From assembly GCA_030018265.1 (NCBI GenBank), contig JASEFX010000014.1, positions 1 through 55,552 of the forward strand: a stretch of 55,552 nucleotides of DNA, read 5' to 3'. The stretch's first letter is position 1. Every line of letters begins with the position of its first letter. The translations under genes were made by a program, and so were the position numbers. This DNA is from Candidatus Saccharicenans sp. (GTDB lineage Bacteria > Acidobacteriota > Aminicenantia > Aminicenantales > Saccharicenantaceae). The notes below the pieces were generated by a model, which was not told the DNA's origin, ran no database searches, and saw nothing but the letters and a program-made list of their open reading frames with translations. This document shows positions 44,628-53,807 of this stretch, one piece after another.

Positions 44628-45192
44628 GCTTTTGTCTCTGATTTTTACCAATTAACTATAGCCTTTAAGCACAGGGCTGTCAACTGAGAAGGTTTTTATT
44701 GACAGTGGACCGGGTTGAGGTAAAAAAAAAAAAAAACATCCCTGCCTTCCGGAAAGCTAGATCTAGATATTTTGCGCTTCTCAGGAAATATCGTCAGGAG
44801 GCCGGAGGCTTTTCTACTGGCAATCAAAGGAGCGGTCCTTTACGGCTGGACTGATCGGTGGAAAAGAAACTGGCAGGGAACATCACACCGAGAATTCCAG
44901 CCTCCCGATTACTTCTCACAATTATGCGGCCATCGGGGATCGACTTATAAAGCGGGGTTAAGGGGGGTAGGTCCCGACGATCATCGCCAGCGCCAGAGCC
45001 CCGAGCTGTTATCGAACGAACGCAAGGAAAAATTCGCCGGCTGACCGGCTGAGCAGGCCGGGTCTGGCGAGAGCTCTTACCGGAGCGCTGAAGAGGGGTC
45101 CAGGGGTTATCTTCAGGCTATATTTATCTTTACTTTAAGTTAGCCCTCTGGTAAGATTTAATGTCTGTAAGCCGAAGAAACTGGAATAAAAT
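44628..45192. other. Divergent intergenic region between tatA and the S41 protease gene
   Basis: About 560 bp. It carries the tatA promoter and a 15-base A-run (44722-44736). The 90-codon frame at 44772-45044 has no ribosome binding site and no recognisable product. The upstream signal for the S41 protease gene was not identified; its ribosome binding site is also weak. Confidence 0.4.
44655..44683 (-). promoter_or_regulatory. Promoter of tatA-tatC
   Basis: On the minus strand a consensus TTGACA (44683-44678) and TATAGT (44660-44655) are separated by exactly 17 bp. Transcription would start near 44648, about 20 nucleotides before the tatA ATG at 44627. Confidence 0.7.
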
Positions 45193-46785
45193 ATGGTCCG
45201 GACCACAAGAAAAATATCCCTTCTTATTCTTCTTCTTTTTCCTCTGGTTTTTTTAGTATGCCGGTCGTCGGTGGCGGTCGACCCCTGGCAGCAGGGCGTG
45301 AATAAAGTTATGGCCCTCAGCGAGCTGATTCAGAAAGAGTATTTCGAAGATAAAGACGCCCGCAAACTGACCTTTGCCGCCATCAGGGGAATGCTGGATA
45401 CTCTGGACCCGCATTCCTACTTTCTTGACCCCGAAAGCGCCAGGACCTTTACCGAAGATTACACCGGTAAATACTATGGCCTGGGCATTCAGATTCAGAA
45501 GCAGGAAGACCGGCTGGTGGTTATCGCTCCGATCGAGGGCACTCCGGCCTGGAGACTCGGAATTCAACCGGGAGATGTCATCACTCACATTGACGGGGAA
45601 AGCACGAAACCGATGACCAGCACCGAAGCGATGCTGAAGCTTCGCGGAGAAAAAGGAACGAAAGTTACGATCACCATCCAGAGGGAAGGTCTCGACAAGC
45701 CCTTTGACCTGACGATTACCAGGGAAGAAATTCCGCTGAAAAGCGTGCCCTATGCCTTTATGATTGATGGGGAGAAGAAGATCGGTTACATTTTCGTGCG
45801 GAACTTCGGCCGGAACACCGTCGACGAACTGGAAGAAAAGCTGGAAGAACTCCTGGAGAAGGGTATGGAGAGCCTGATTCTCGACCTCCGGGGCAACACC
45901 GGCGGTCCGGTTTTTCAGGCTGTCGACATGGCTGACCTTTTCCTGCCTCGGGGCACGAAGATAGTCTCGATGAGAGGGCGGAATCCCGCCTACAACCGCG
46001 ATTTCTTCGCCAGTCTTGATAATCAGTATGAGAACCTGCCGCTGGTGATCCTGATCAATCAGGGAACTGCCAGCGCTTCGGAAATCGTGGCCGGAGCGAT
46101 CATGGATAATGACCGCGGTCTGATTGTCGGGGAAGATTCCTGGGGAAAAGGGCTGGTGCAGACGGTATTCCCGCTCGGGCCCGACATGGCTGTGGCCGTC
46201 ACCACCGCGAAGTATCTAACACCGAGCGGCCGGGAAATCCAGCGGGATTATTCCCATCTTGAGGATTACATGCTGGCGAAAAGGGCTCCTGAGGAAAAGA
46301 GGGAAGTCAGGTACACGGCTAAAGGACGGAAGGTGCTCGGCCAGGGCGGCATCACTCCAGATTATGAAGTGAAAACCAGCTACAAGCCGCTGACGGTTGA
46401 GTTTTTAATCAGGGGAGCCTTTTTCAGCTACGGGCGTAAATTCAGTCAGCATCAAACTCCTCTCTCCCGCAATTATGTCTTTCCACAGGAATTGAAAAAC
46501 GGCGAGAAACCTGCCGGCCGGAAAATATTTGACGAGAAATTCGAAGTGGGTCCTGAGGTGATTAAAGATTTTCTCGAATTCATCAAAACCACCGGAGTGA
46601 AGTATGACCTGAGCAAATTCTCCGAGGCGGAAGAGGAAATCAGGAACGAACTCAAGCGGGAGCTCTTTTCGGCCGTTTTCAACCTGGAAGAAGGAATTAA
46701 AGTTTTCAGGCAAAAAGATCCGGTTGTTCTTAAAGCGATTGAAGTGATACCGGAAGCGGCTCGTTTTCTCAGCGATTCGAAATAG
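45193..46785 (+). CDS. S41-family C-terminal processing peptidase (CtpA/Prc type)
   Basis: The protein has 530 residues. Residues 1-29 form a signal peptide, so it works in the periplasm. A helical cap (about 33-90) with MLDTLDPHSYFLDP, a PDZ domain (about 93-180, GLGIQIQKQ...VIAPIEGTPAWRLGIQPGD) and the protease core follow. The catalytic dyad is Ser294 (GTASASEIVAG) and Lys319 (SWGKGLVQ), with Gln323 four residues later, a spacing identical to E. coli Prc. The C-terminal extension (about 390-530) is helical and not recognised. Such enzymes trim the C-termini of envelope proteins or control peptidoglycan hydrolases. It leads a plus-strand row of housekeeping genes. Confidence 0.92.
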   Translation: MVRTTRKISLLILLLFPLVFLVCRSSVAVDPWQQGVNKVMALSELIQKEYFEDKDARKLTFAAIRGMLDTLDPHSYFLDPESARTFTEDYTGKYYGLGIQIQKQEDRLVVIAPIEGTPAWRLGIQPGDVITHIDGESTKPMTSTEAMLKLRGEKGTKVTITIQREGLDKPFDLTITREEIPLKSVPYAFMIDGEKKIGYIFVRNFGRNTVDELEEKLEELLEKGMESLILDLRGNTGGPVFQAVDMADLFLPRGTKIVSMRGRNPAYNRDFFASLDNQYENLPLVILINQGTASASEIVAGAIMDNDRGLIVGEDSWGKGLVQTVFPLGPDMAVAVTTAKYLTPSGREIQRDYSHLEDYMLAKRAPEEKREVRYTAKGRKVLGQGGITPDYEVKTSYKPLTVEFLIRGAFFSYGRKFSQHQTPLSRNYVFPQELKNGEKPAGRKIFDEKFEVGPEVIKDFLEFIKTTGVKYDLSKFSEAEEEIRNELKRELFSAVFNLEEGIKVFRQKDPVVLKAIEVIPEAARFLSDSK

Positions 46786-46839
46786 GTTAAAGGCAAAGTT
46801 GCCGGGAATCGGACATATAATTAATTTCAGGAGAGCGAG

Positions 46840-47295
46840 ATGAAACTGGCTCTGGCTTCCGACCATGCCGGGTATGAATTAAAAAAAGAGGTCATCCGCT
46901 ATCTGCAGGAAGCGGGAATTAAGTTTACCGATTTTGGCTGCGGTCCTGGCGAAAGCGTTGACTACGTGGATTACGGGGCGGAAGCTGTCCGCCGGGTGGT
47001 CAGTGGCGAGTTTGACCGCGCGATACTTTTCTGCGGCACCGGACTGGGAATGGCTGTCGTGGCCAACAAGTTCCCCGGAATTATCGCCACACCCTGCTGG
47101 GATGAATTTACCGCGACGGTCAGCCGCACCCATAACAACGCGAACGTTCTCGCCCTCGGCGGTCGGGTGCTGAGCCCGGAGCTGGCGATCAGAATCGTCC
47201 AGATCTGGCTGGAGAAAGGTTTTGAAGGCGGACGGCACGAGCGTCGCGTGAAAAAGATATTCGATCTCGAAGCAGAACTCTGCCAGAAAAAATAG
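46840..47295 (+). CDS. rpiB: Ribose-5-phosphate isomerase B
   Basis: The protein has 151 residues, the normal RpiB length. It interconverts ribose 5-phosphate and ribulose 5-phosphate, supplying ribose for PRPP and so for purine synthesis. Residues: Asp8-His9 (ASDHAGYELK), Cys65 as base (FCGTGLGMAVVANK) and His98 (SRTHNNANVLALGGR) for ring opening, as in the E. coli enzyme. LacA/LacB relatives lack this combination. It is followed at 70 bp by the SHMT-like gene. A GGAGAGCGAG segment provides the ribosome binding site. Confidence 0.94.
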   Translation: MKLALASDHAGYELKKEVIRYLQEAGIKFTDFGCGPGESVDYVDYGAEAVRRVVSGEFDRAILFCGTGLGMAVVANKFPGIIATPCWDEFTATVSRTHNNANVLALGGRVLSPELAIRIVQIWLEKGFEGGRHERRVKKIFDLEAELCQKK

Positions 47296-47365
47296 ATCCC
47301 GAATTATATCCGGGGTAAATCGATGGCCGTTTCAGCCGGAAAACCAGTAAAGAAGGAGAAAACCT

Positions 47366-48817
47366 ATGACTGATTTCATCAAGAAAATCAATCACTGGTG
47401 TGAAAGGATTGAACAGAACAACCTCTGGCGTCAGAAAAAATGCTTCAACCTGATACCTTCGGAGAACACTCCGTCTCTTTTAGTGAAGCTGGCGGAAATT
47501 GCCGACCCTTCCGGTCGCTACGCCGAACACCGGACGATGAAGGGTCAGGAAGTCTATTTTTATCAGGGGACTGATTTTATCCGTGATGTCGAGCTGGCGG
47601 CCAGGGAGGAACTCTGCCGCTATTTTGGCTGCACCGACGTTGAGCTGCGCCCGATCAGCGGGCAGATGGCCAACGAAGTGGTTTTCAAGGGCCTGGTGAA
47701 ATTTGTCAACCGGAAGAGGAAACCGGGCGAGCCGTTCCGGCGACTGCGTATGGTGATGAATAACGACCTGAACAAGGGTGGCCACCTGAGCTCCCAGCCG
47801 ATGGGGGCGCTCTTTAACCTGGTGGAGGAAGACCCGGCCACCGGGAAAGAAAACGTGGTGAACATTCCGGTCCGCCAGGACAATCCTTACAGAGCCGACC
47901 TGAATAGACTGGAAGAAATGCTGAAAACATACCGGCCAGAGCTGGTGATTTTCGGCAAAAGCATGTTCATCTACCGCGAGCCGGTCGAATTTGTTCACCG
48001 GCTGGTCAGGGACTGGCCGGACCGCCCGGTGCTGATGTACGACATGGCCCATGTGCTCGGGCTTTACGGCGTTTTTCAGGCTCCTTTCGCCGAGGGAGCC
48101 GATCTGGTCACCGGCAGCACGCACAAGACTTTCTTCGGGACACAGCGCGGGGTGGTGGCCGGAAATTTCCCCGGGGGCAGTCCACTGAAACAGCTCTGGA
48201 CTGACATTCAGGGCAGGGCCTTCCCCGGTTCGACTTCGAACCATCATCTCGGAACGCTTCTCGGGCTGCTGCTTTCAGCCATCGAGATGAACGAGTTCAG
48301 GGAAGCCTACCAGACCCAGGTGCAGAAAAACGCAAGGGCTTTTGCCCGTTATCTCAAAGAAAACGGTATCCCGGTGGAAGGCGACGAAGCTGACGGCTTC
48401 ACCGAAACCCATCAGATTCTCATCCGGGTTAAAAAATTCGGGAACGGCCAGGAAATCGCTCGCCGTCTCGAAAACAACAACATACTGACCAACTACCAGG
48501 CGCTGCCCGACGACACCACCTTCCTGGAAGCCTCTGGCATCAGAATGGGCGTTCAGGAGATGACCAGGTTCGGGATGAAGGAGAAAGATTTTGAAATCCT
48601 GGCCGGTTTGATCGCCGACGTTATCATCAGAAACAGGCAGGTGGGAGAGGAAGTCAGCCGTTACCGGCGGAATTTCCTCGAGATGCAGTACTGCCTGCCG
48701 GAAAAGCAGGCGCTCGAACTGGCCAGCCGTCTGCTGACAAGCATATTGCCTTCTCCTGGAGTGGCGGCGATGTTAGCGGAAAAAATGGCGGCCAGAGCTA
48801 AGGAAATGGCTGATTAA
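47366..48817 (+). CDS. Divergent serine hydroxymethyltransferase-like PLP enzyme
   Basis: The protein has 483 residues of the glycine hydroxymethyltransferase family. PLP-site residues are kept: Lys254 in TGSTHKTFFGTQRG, Asp226 and His229 in YDMAHVLG, Glu33 in NLIPSENTPS, and GGHLSS near 138-143. GIRMGVQEMTRFGMKEKDF near the C-terminus corresponds to the folate-SHMT block GxR.GT...TT.G. The substrate loop (GRYAEHRTMKGQEVYFYQGT) is unlike the standard NKYAEGYPG..YYGG, and the protein is about 60 residues longer than GlyA. It may act on a modified folate or another beta-hydroxy amino acid; it could also be the organism's normal SHMT. It lies 20 bp before purD. Confidence 0.8.
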   Translation: MTDFIKKINHWCERIEQNNLWRQKKCFNLIPSENTPSLLVKLAEIADPSGRYAEHRTMKGQEVYFYQGTDFIRDVELAAREELCRYFGCTDVELRPISGQMANEVVFKGLVKFVNRKRKPGEPFRRLRMVMNNDLNKGGHLSSQPMGALFNLVEEDPATGKENVVNIPVRQDNPYRADLNRLEEMLKTYRPELVIFGKSMFIYREPVEFVHRLVRDWPDRPVLMYDMAHVLGLYGVFQAPFAEGADLVTGSTHKTFFGTQRGVVAGNFPGGSPLKQLWTDIQGRAFPGSTSNHHLGTLLGLLLSAIEMNEFREAYQTQVQKNARAFARYLKENGIPVEGDEADGFTETHQILIRVKKFGNGQEIARRLENNNILTNYQALPDDTTFLEASGIRMGVQEMTRFGMKEKDFEILAGLIADVIIRNRQVGEEVSRYRRNFLEMQYCLPEKQALELASRLLTSILPSPGVAAMLAEKMAARAKEMAD

Positions 48818-48837
48818 AGCTGAAAAAAGGAGGACAG

Positions 48838-50115
48838 ATGAAGATTCTGCTGGTTGGGTCAGGCGGAAGAGAACATGCACTTGCCTGGAAAATAGTTCAG
48901 AGTCCACATTGCGAAAAACTTTACTGCGCTCCTGGAAACGGAGGGATGGCGCAGATTGCCGAAGTGGTCCCTATTGAGGACACCAACATTTCTCTGCTGG
49001 CCAGGTTTGCTGAGGAAAAGAAAATCGACCTGACAGTCGTCGGCCCGGAAGCGCCACTGGCTCTCGGCATAGTCGACGAGTTTGAAAGACGCGGGCTTAA
49101 AATTTACGGTCCAAACAAAAAAGCGGCGGAGATTGAAAAGAGCAAGGTGTTTGCGAAGGAATTCATGGCCCGGCATCGCATCCCGACCGGCAATTTCCGG
49201 GTGGCCAGCACTCCGGAGGAAGCGCTGAAAATTCTGAATTCCGGCGAGTTTGAGTTTCCGGTGGTGATAAAGGCTGACGGTCTGGCTGCCGGCAAGGGTG
49301 TGATGATCTGCTCCAATATCAAACGGGCTGAGGATGCCATCAACGAGATAATGGTGAGGAAGAAATTCGGGCCGGCCGGAGACCGGGTGGTAATTGAAGA
49401 ATATCTTCAGGGACGCGAGATGTCGTTCATCGTTTTCACCGATGGCGCCCGGGTGCAGCCGCTGGTGACCACGATGGACCACAAAGCTGCCTATGACGGC
49501 GACAAAGGACCGAACACCGGCGGAATGGGAGCGATCTCTCCTTCTCCCTTCATCACAGAGAAACTCTTCACGCAGATAATGGAAACTATCATTTTCCCGA
49601 CGATCACCAGGCTGCTGGAGGAAGGGCGCCGTTTCAAGGGGACGCTGTATGCCGGGTTGATGATAACCGCCGACGGTCCGAAGGTGCTCGAATACAACTG
49701 TCGCTTTGGCGACCCGGAGACCCAGGTGCAGATGTTGCGGCTGGAAAGCGACCTGGTGGAAATTCTGATGTCGGTGGTAAACGAAGACCTGCTGAAAGAA
49801 GAGATTAAATGGAGCTCTAAAACGGCCGGCTGTGTGGTGCTGGCTTCTGCCGGGTATCCCGGCTCTTACGAAAAGGGTAAGCTGATTCGAGGGCTGGAAG
49901 AAGCGGAAAAAGTGCCCGGGCTGGTGATTTTCCACGCCGGCACCAGCCTGGTTAACGGTCAGTACTACACCAACGGCGGTCGGGTGCTGAACGTCTGCAC
50001 CAGCGAGGAGACTCTTCAGCAAACGATGAAAAAGATTTACGACAGCATTCCTTTGATAAATTTCGAAGGTATGTTTTACAGAAAAGATATAGGGGCGGTA
50101 AAGGAGGCAAAATGA
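48838..50115 (+). CDS. purD: Phosphoribosylamine-glycine ligase
   Basis: The protein has 425 residues and catalyses the second step of purine synthesis, joining glycine to phosphoribosylamine with ATP. MKILLVGSGGREHALAWKI is the N-terminal signature. The ATP-grasp part has FPVVIKADGLAAGKGVMICS and VIEEYLQGREMSFIVFTDG. LEYNCRFGDPETQVQMLRL supplies the metal and ATP contacts, and the C-terminal domain contains GGRVLNVCTSEETL. The start has AAAGGAGGA. The gene's last four bases overlap purE (ATGA). SHMT supplies glycine in many organisms, which fits the neighbour upstream. Confidence 0.97.
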   Translation: MKILLVGSGGREHALAWKIVQSPHCEKLYCAPGNGGMAQIAEVVPIEDTNISLLARFAEEKKIDLTVVGPEAPLALGIVDEFERRGLKIYGPNKKAAEIEKSKVFAKEFMARHRIPTGNFRVASTPEEALKILNSGEFEFPVVIKADGLAAGKGVMICSNIKRAEDAINEIMVRKKFGPAGDRVVIEEYLQGREMSFIVFTDGARVQPLVTTMDHKAAYDGDKGPNTGGMGAISPSPFITEKLFTQIMETIIFPTITRLLEEGRRFKGTLYAGLMITADGPKVLEYNCRFGDPETQVQMLRLESDLVEILMSVVNEDLLKEEIKWSSKTAGCVVLASAGYPGSYEKGKLIRGLEEAEKVPGLVIFHAGTSLVNGQYYTNGGRVLNVCTSEETLQQTMKKIYDSIPLINFEGMFYRKDIGAVKEAK

Positions 50116-50603
50116 AGGTAACGATCTTTCTCGGGAGCGATTCCGATTTTGAAGTGATCAAAGAGGGAATTGAGCTGCTGAAAGAATTCGGAGTGCCCTT
50201 TGACCTGGAAGTTACCTCGGCCCATCGTTCTCCGGAGAGGACGGTCAGGTTGATCAGGGAAGCCGAGCACCAGGGAACAAAAGTTTTTATCGCCGTGGCC
50301 GGGAAGGCAGCTCATCTTCCGGGAGTGGTGGCTGCCCATACGGTGCTTCCGGTGATCGGAGTTCCGGTAGAAAGTCAGGCGCTGGCCGGACTGGATGCGC
50401 TTCTTTCGATCGTACAGATGCCGAAAGGCATTCCGGTGGCCACGGTGGCTCTGGGGAAAACCGGCGGCGCCAACGCCGCTCTGCTGGCCGTTTCGATACT
50501 GGCCGCTTTCGATGAGTCGCTTCACCGGAAGCTTCTTGATTACCGGAAAAAGATGGCCGAAAAAGTTGAGGAGAGCTCAAAAAAGCTTAAAGAAAAATTA
50601 TGA
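50112..50603 (+). CDS. purE: 5-(carboxyamino)imidazole ribonucleotide mutase (PurE)
   Basis: The protein has 163 residues. It moves a carboxyl group on the imidazole ring to form CAIR. The active-site pattern GSDSDFEVIKEG, TSAHRSPERTVRLI and VAGKAAHLPGVVAAHT matches class I PurE, which uses N5-CAIR made by PurK. No purK gene is in the window, so PurK must be elsewhere, or the enzyme uses CO2 directly as class II does. VQMPKGIPVATVALGKTGGA and the NAALLAVSIL block finish the family signature. It overlaps purD and mtaB by four bases on each side. Confidence 0.95.
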   Translation: MKVTIFLGSDSDFEVIKEGIELLKEFGVPFDLEVTSAHRSPERTVRLIREAEHQGTKVFIAVAGKAAHLPGVVAAHTVLPVIGVPVESQALAGLDALLSIVQMPKGIPVATVALGKTGGANAALLAVSILAAFDESLHRKLLDYRKKMAEKVEESSKKLKEKL

Positions 50604-51853
50604 CCTCGGTGTTCATCCATAATTTCGGCTGCCGGGTGAATCAGGCTGAAGCGTTCGACTGGGTTGACCGGCTGAATCAGGCTGGAGTGACTGTCGTCAG
50701 GGATATCAAAAGAGCGGATCTGGTCGTCATCAACGCCTGCGCCCTGACGGCGAGCGCCGAAGCTGATGTGCGGCAGTTTGTGAGAAAGGTGAGAAGAGAA
50801 GCGCCCGGCGCTAAAATCATTCTCACCGGCTGTCTTTCTGATAAAACCAGAGAGGAAATAGTAAAGAGCGGAGCGGTCAGCCTGCTTATTCCTAACACCA
50901 GAAAAGACACGCTCGTGGAGGAACTGCTGAAACTTACCGGCGCTGCGCGCGCCGGTTTCCAGAAAACAGCTTTTCGCTCGAGAGCGCTGCTCAAGGTTCA
51001 GGACGGGTGCGACTCGCACTGCACCTTCTGCATCATTCCTTCATTGCGGGGGAGAAGCCGCAGTCGGCCTCTTGAACAGGTGGTAGAATGCGCCCGGGCG
51101 GTAGTCGAGCGCGGCTACCAGGAAGTGGTTCTGGCGGGCATCCATCTCTGCGCCTACGGAAAGGATTTTCAGCCGCCGCTATCGCTGCTTGACCTTCTGA
51201 AAGCGCTGGTGAAGATTCCCGGCTTGAAGATGATAAGGCTGAGTTCGCTCGACCCCAGGCTCCTGCCTCAGCCGCTTCTGGAATTTATCGTGGGGGAGGA
51301 GAAAATCTGCCCTCATTTTCATCTCTCGCTCCAGCATGCCTCTCCGGCGGTGCTGAGAAGAATGGGGCGGAAGAGCACTCCGGAAGAATATTTCGAGATT
51401 CTGAATTTCCTGAGAAAAGGCAGACCCGAAGCGAGTCTCGGCGCTGATATCATCGTCGGGTTTCCTGGCGAGAGCGACTCTGATTTTGAATTTCTTAAAA
51501 ATTTTCTTCAGAACTCGCCTCTTAACTATTTTCATGTTTTCTCCTACTCGCCGAGAGCCGGGACGCCGGCGGCCTCCTGGGAGCCCGTGCCGGCTTCTGT
51601 CCGGAAAAAAAGGTCCGCGGAGCTCAGGCGGCTTTCTCGGGAGAAGAATCTGGCCTTCAGGAAGTTGTTCGCCGGCAAGGAAGTTCCCGGAATTGTCATC
51701 AGAAAGAAGGAAAAGACAGCAGAAGTTCTTACCGGAAATTACATCAAGGTTATGGTTGAGGGCAGAGAAGACCTGAGACCGGGAGAGTACGTGAGAGTGA
51801 GAATTGTGGAGGTCGGTCCTGTGCAGGCGAAGGGAGAGGTGGTCGATGGGTAA
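50600..51853 (+). CDS. mtaB: tRNA t6A37 methylthiotransferase
   Basis: The protein has 417 residues and adds a methylthio group to t6A37 of tRNAs reading ANN codons. The N-terminal UPF0004 domain holds Cys11 (HNFGCRVNQAEA), Cys47 (VINACALTASAE) and Cys78 (LTGCLSD) for the auxiliary cluster. The radical SAM cluster uses Cys137, Cys141 and Cys144 in GCDSHCTFCIIP. RLSSLDPRLLPQPLLEF and SLQHASPAVLRRMGRK are characteristic; a TRAM domain (about 355-417) closes the protein. NFGCRVNQAE, rather than the MiaB/RimO forms, identifies MtaB. It overlaps purE by four bases and mutL by eight. Confidence 0.93.
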   Translation: MTSVFIHNFGCRVNQAEAFDWVDRLNQAGVTVVRDIKRADLVVINACALTASAEADVRQFVRKVRREAPGAKIILTGCLSDKTREEIVKSGAVSLLIPNTRKDTLVEELLKLTGAARAGFQKTAFRSRALLKVQDGCDSHCTFCIIPSLRGRSRSRPLEQVVECARAVVERGYQEVVLAGIHLCAYGKDFQPPLSLLDLLKALVKIPGLKMIRLSSLDPRLLPQPLLEFIVGEEKICPHFHLSLQHASPAVLRRMGRKSTPEEYFEILNFLRKGRPEASLGADIIVGFPGESDSDFEFLKNFLQNSPLNYFHVFSYSPRAGTPAASWEPVPASVRKKRSAELRRLSREKNLAFRKLFAGKEVPGIVIRKKEKTAEVLTGNYIKVMVEGREDLRPGEYVRVRIVEVGPVQAKGEVVDG

Positions 51854-53603
51854 AATCAAGGTTCTGCCTCCGGAAGTGGCCAGCAAAATCGCCGCCGGGG
51901 AGGTGGTGGAAAGACCGGTTTCTGTGGTCAAAGAGCTGGTGGAAAATGCGCTCGACGCACAGGCCACAGAAATCAAAGTCGAGCTGGTGGAAGGCGGGAA
52001 GAAGCTGATCCGGGTTCAGGACAATGGCAGCGGGATGTCGCACGAGGATGTGGCGCTGTGTTTTAAGAGGCACGCCACGAGCAAAATTTCTTCGGCGGAA
52101 GACCTGGAACGAATCTCAACCCTGGGTTTTCGCGGCGAGGCGCTGGCCAGCATTTCGGCTGTCTCTAAGATAACGCTGAAAACATCGGACGGCTCGGGCG
52201 AGAAAGGCTATCTGATAGAAAGGGAGGGAGAAAAACTCCTGCGTTTCAGCGAGAGCGCTTTCCCCGGGGGAACCCTGGTGGAAGTGAGGGATCTTTTCTT
52301 CAACCTTCCGGCCAGGAGAAAATTTCTGCGTTCAGAACGTTCGGAGCTGAGCCTGATTCTCAATTACATCACCACCACGGCGCTGGCTTTCACGGAGGTG
52401 CGGTTTGTTTTGATTAACAATCAGAAGGAATTGATCGACTGCCCGGCGGTTTCTTCGCTCCGGGAGCGCGTTTATCAGCTTTTTGGCAAAAAGACGCTCG
52501 ACGGGCTGATGGAGCTGGATTATCAGGAAGAAGGCTACCGGATTTCAGGGCTGAGCTCCCGGCCGTTTTCCGGAAGGCTGGACCGGCTGAGGCAGTTGTT
52601 CTTCGTGAACCGCCGGCCCGTCCGGGACAGAATGTTAACCGCGGCGCTCGGCCAGGCTTATCTCGGGCTGCTGGAAAAGCAGAAAAATCCGGAAGGCTTC
52701 CTCTTTCTGGAAATTCCCTTCGACCAGGTTGACGTGAACGTCCATCCGGCGAAAGCCGAGGTCAGGTTCAGAGAGCCTCAGAAGGTTTACAGGTTGATAT
52801 TGAGGGCGGTGGAGATGGCTGCCCGGGAAGAGAGTCTGGTCAAGCCGATCATCATAGATAAAAAAGAGGAAGAAAGGCAAATTGAAGAAGAACCTGTAAA
52901 GCCGGGCATTGAGACTGAACGCTTCCAGCCCGGGACAGCGGCGGGGTTAGATGCCAGGCTCTTCGACAGTCGCGCATTCCAGTCGGTCGGCCGGGCGGCG
53001 GCTGTGGCTGAAGATCAGAGAAGCGAGACGGAAGAAAAAGTCCGGGTGCTCGGCCAGTACCTTAATTCTTACATCATAGCGGTTTCGGATGAGGCCGTTT
53101 TCATCATAGACCAGCACAACGCCCACGAACGGGTGCTTTTTGAAAAGTTCAGACAGCTGGAGAAAAACCGGAACTGGACCTCAAGGCAGATGCTTTTCCC
53201 GGCGGTGGTCGACCTGAGTCCTGCGCAGCGGTTGAATCTGGAAAAGAGAAGTGAACAGCTGGAAAGTCTCGGTTTCAGGCTGGAACCGGTGGGTGGACAG
53301 AGCTTTGCCTTAAAGGAATATCCCGAAGTTTTCCGGGAGGAAGAGGCGGAGCACATTCTGCTGGCGCTTCTTGAGGAGGAACAGGCCGGCCCGCATGAAA
53401 ACCTGAGGGAAAGGATGCTGGCCACGATGGCCTGTAAGGCGGCGGTGAAGGCCGGTCAACCTCTCAGCCCCGGGGAAATGAAATTTCTGGTGTCCGAGCT
53501 TTTTTCGGTGGAAACTCCTGGCCTCTGCCCCCACGGGCGGCCGGTGGTCATCAGGATAGACCGCTCGAAGATCGAAAGAACACTCGGCCGGATTCCGGAG
53601 TAG
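51846..53603 (+). CDS. mutL: DNA mismatch repair protein MutL (endonuclease type)
   Basis: The ATG at 51846 (GGGAGAGG upstream) begins MGKIKVLPPEVASKIAAGEV, the standard start; the frame is open 14 codons further, inside mtaB. The 585-residue protein has the GHKL ATPase with catalytic Glu30 (ELVENALDA), DNGSGM and GFRGEALASI. The C-terminal domain carries the nuclease motif DQHNAHERVLFE (a variant of DQHAxxExxxxE with Asn for Ala), then ACKAAVKAGQ and CPHGRP near the end. Such MutL proteins nick the strand themselves, in organisms without MutH. A charged linker (about 335-400) joins the two halves. Confidence 0.95.
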   Translation: MGKIKVLPPEVASKIAAGEVVERPVSVVKELVENALDAQATEIKVELVEGGKKLIRVQDNGSGMSHEDVALCFKRHATSKISSAEDLERISTLGFRGEALASISAVSKITLKTSDGSGEKGYLIEREGEKLLRFSESAFPGGTLVEVRDLFFNLPARRKFLRSERSELSLILNYITTTALAFTEVRFVLINNQKELIDCPAVSSLRERVYQLFGKKTLDGLMELDYQEEGYRISGLSSRPFSGRLDRLRQLFFVNRRPVRDRMLTAALGQAYLGLLEKQKNPEGFLFLEIPFDQVDVNVHPAKAEVRFREPQKVYRLILRAVEMAAREESLVKPIIIDKKEEERQIEEEPVKPGIETERFQPGTAAGLDARLFDSRAFQSVGRAAAVAEDQRSETEEKVRVLGQYLNSYIIAVSDEAVFIIDQHNAHERVLFEKFRQLEKNRNWTSRQMLFPAVVDLSPAQRLNLEKRSEQLESLGFRLEPVGGQSFALKEYPEVFREEEAEHILLALLEEEQAGPHENLRERMLATMACKAAVKAGQPLSPGEMKFLVSELFSVETPGLCPHGRPVVIRIDRSKIERTLGRIPE

Positions 53604-53621
53604 GAAGCCGGGTTCGGCAAA

Positions 53622-53651
53622 TTGACAATTTCCGCCTGTTTCTGTTAACAT
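53622..53651 (+). promoter_or_regulatory. Promoter of the tRNA pair
   Basis: A consensus TTGACA (53622-53627) is followed by TTAACA (17-bp spacing) or TAACAT (18-bp spacing). It lies about 60 bp before tRNA-Pro and after the mutL stop, and probably drives both tRNA genes. Confidence 0.55.
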
Positions 53652-53709
53652 TTTAGCTCGCGGTCGAGCCAGCGGGCTCTTTAGTTCTTTGATTTCTCTG
53701 ACCCGGAAA

Positions 53710-53784
53710 CGGGGAGTGGCGCAGCCTGGTTAGCGCGCCTGCCTTGGGAGCAGGAGGTCGTCGGTTCAAATCCGATCTCCCCGA
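53710..53784 (+). tRNA. tRNA-Pro (anticodon TGG)
   Basis: The acceptor stem CGGGGAG (53710-53716) pairs with CTCCCCG (53777-53783), with A as discriminator. The anticodon stem CCTGC/GCAGG encloses CTTGGGA with anticodon TGG. The D arm (GCGCAGCCTGGTTAGCGC) and the T loop GTTCAAATC are standard. The CCA end is not encoded. Confidence 0.95.
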
Positions 53785-53807
53785 TTTTCTGATACGGTCT
53801 GACTGGT

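Noticed and set aside
44722-44736. Run of 15 adenines upstream of tatA
   Set aside because: Striking but most simply a slippage-prone homopolymer in an intergenic region; also a place where assemblies err.
44772-45044. 90-codon frame between tatA and the S41 protease gene
   Set aside because: No ribosome binding site, composition unlike the real genes here.
48859-50022. 387-codon minus-strand frame opposite purD
   Set aside because: Antisense shadow; purD is unmistakable on the plus strand.
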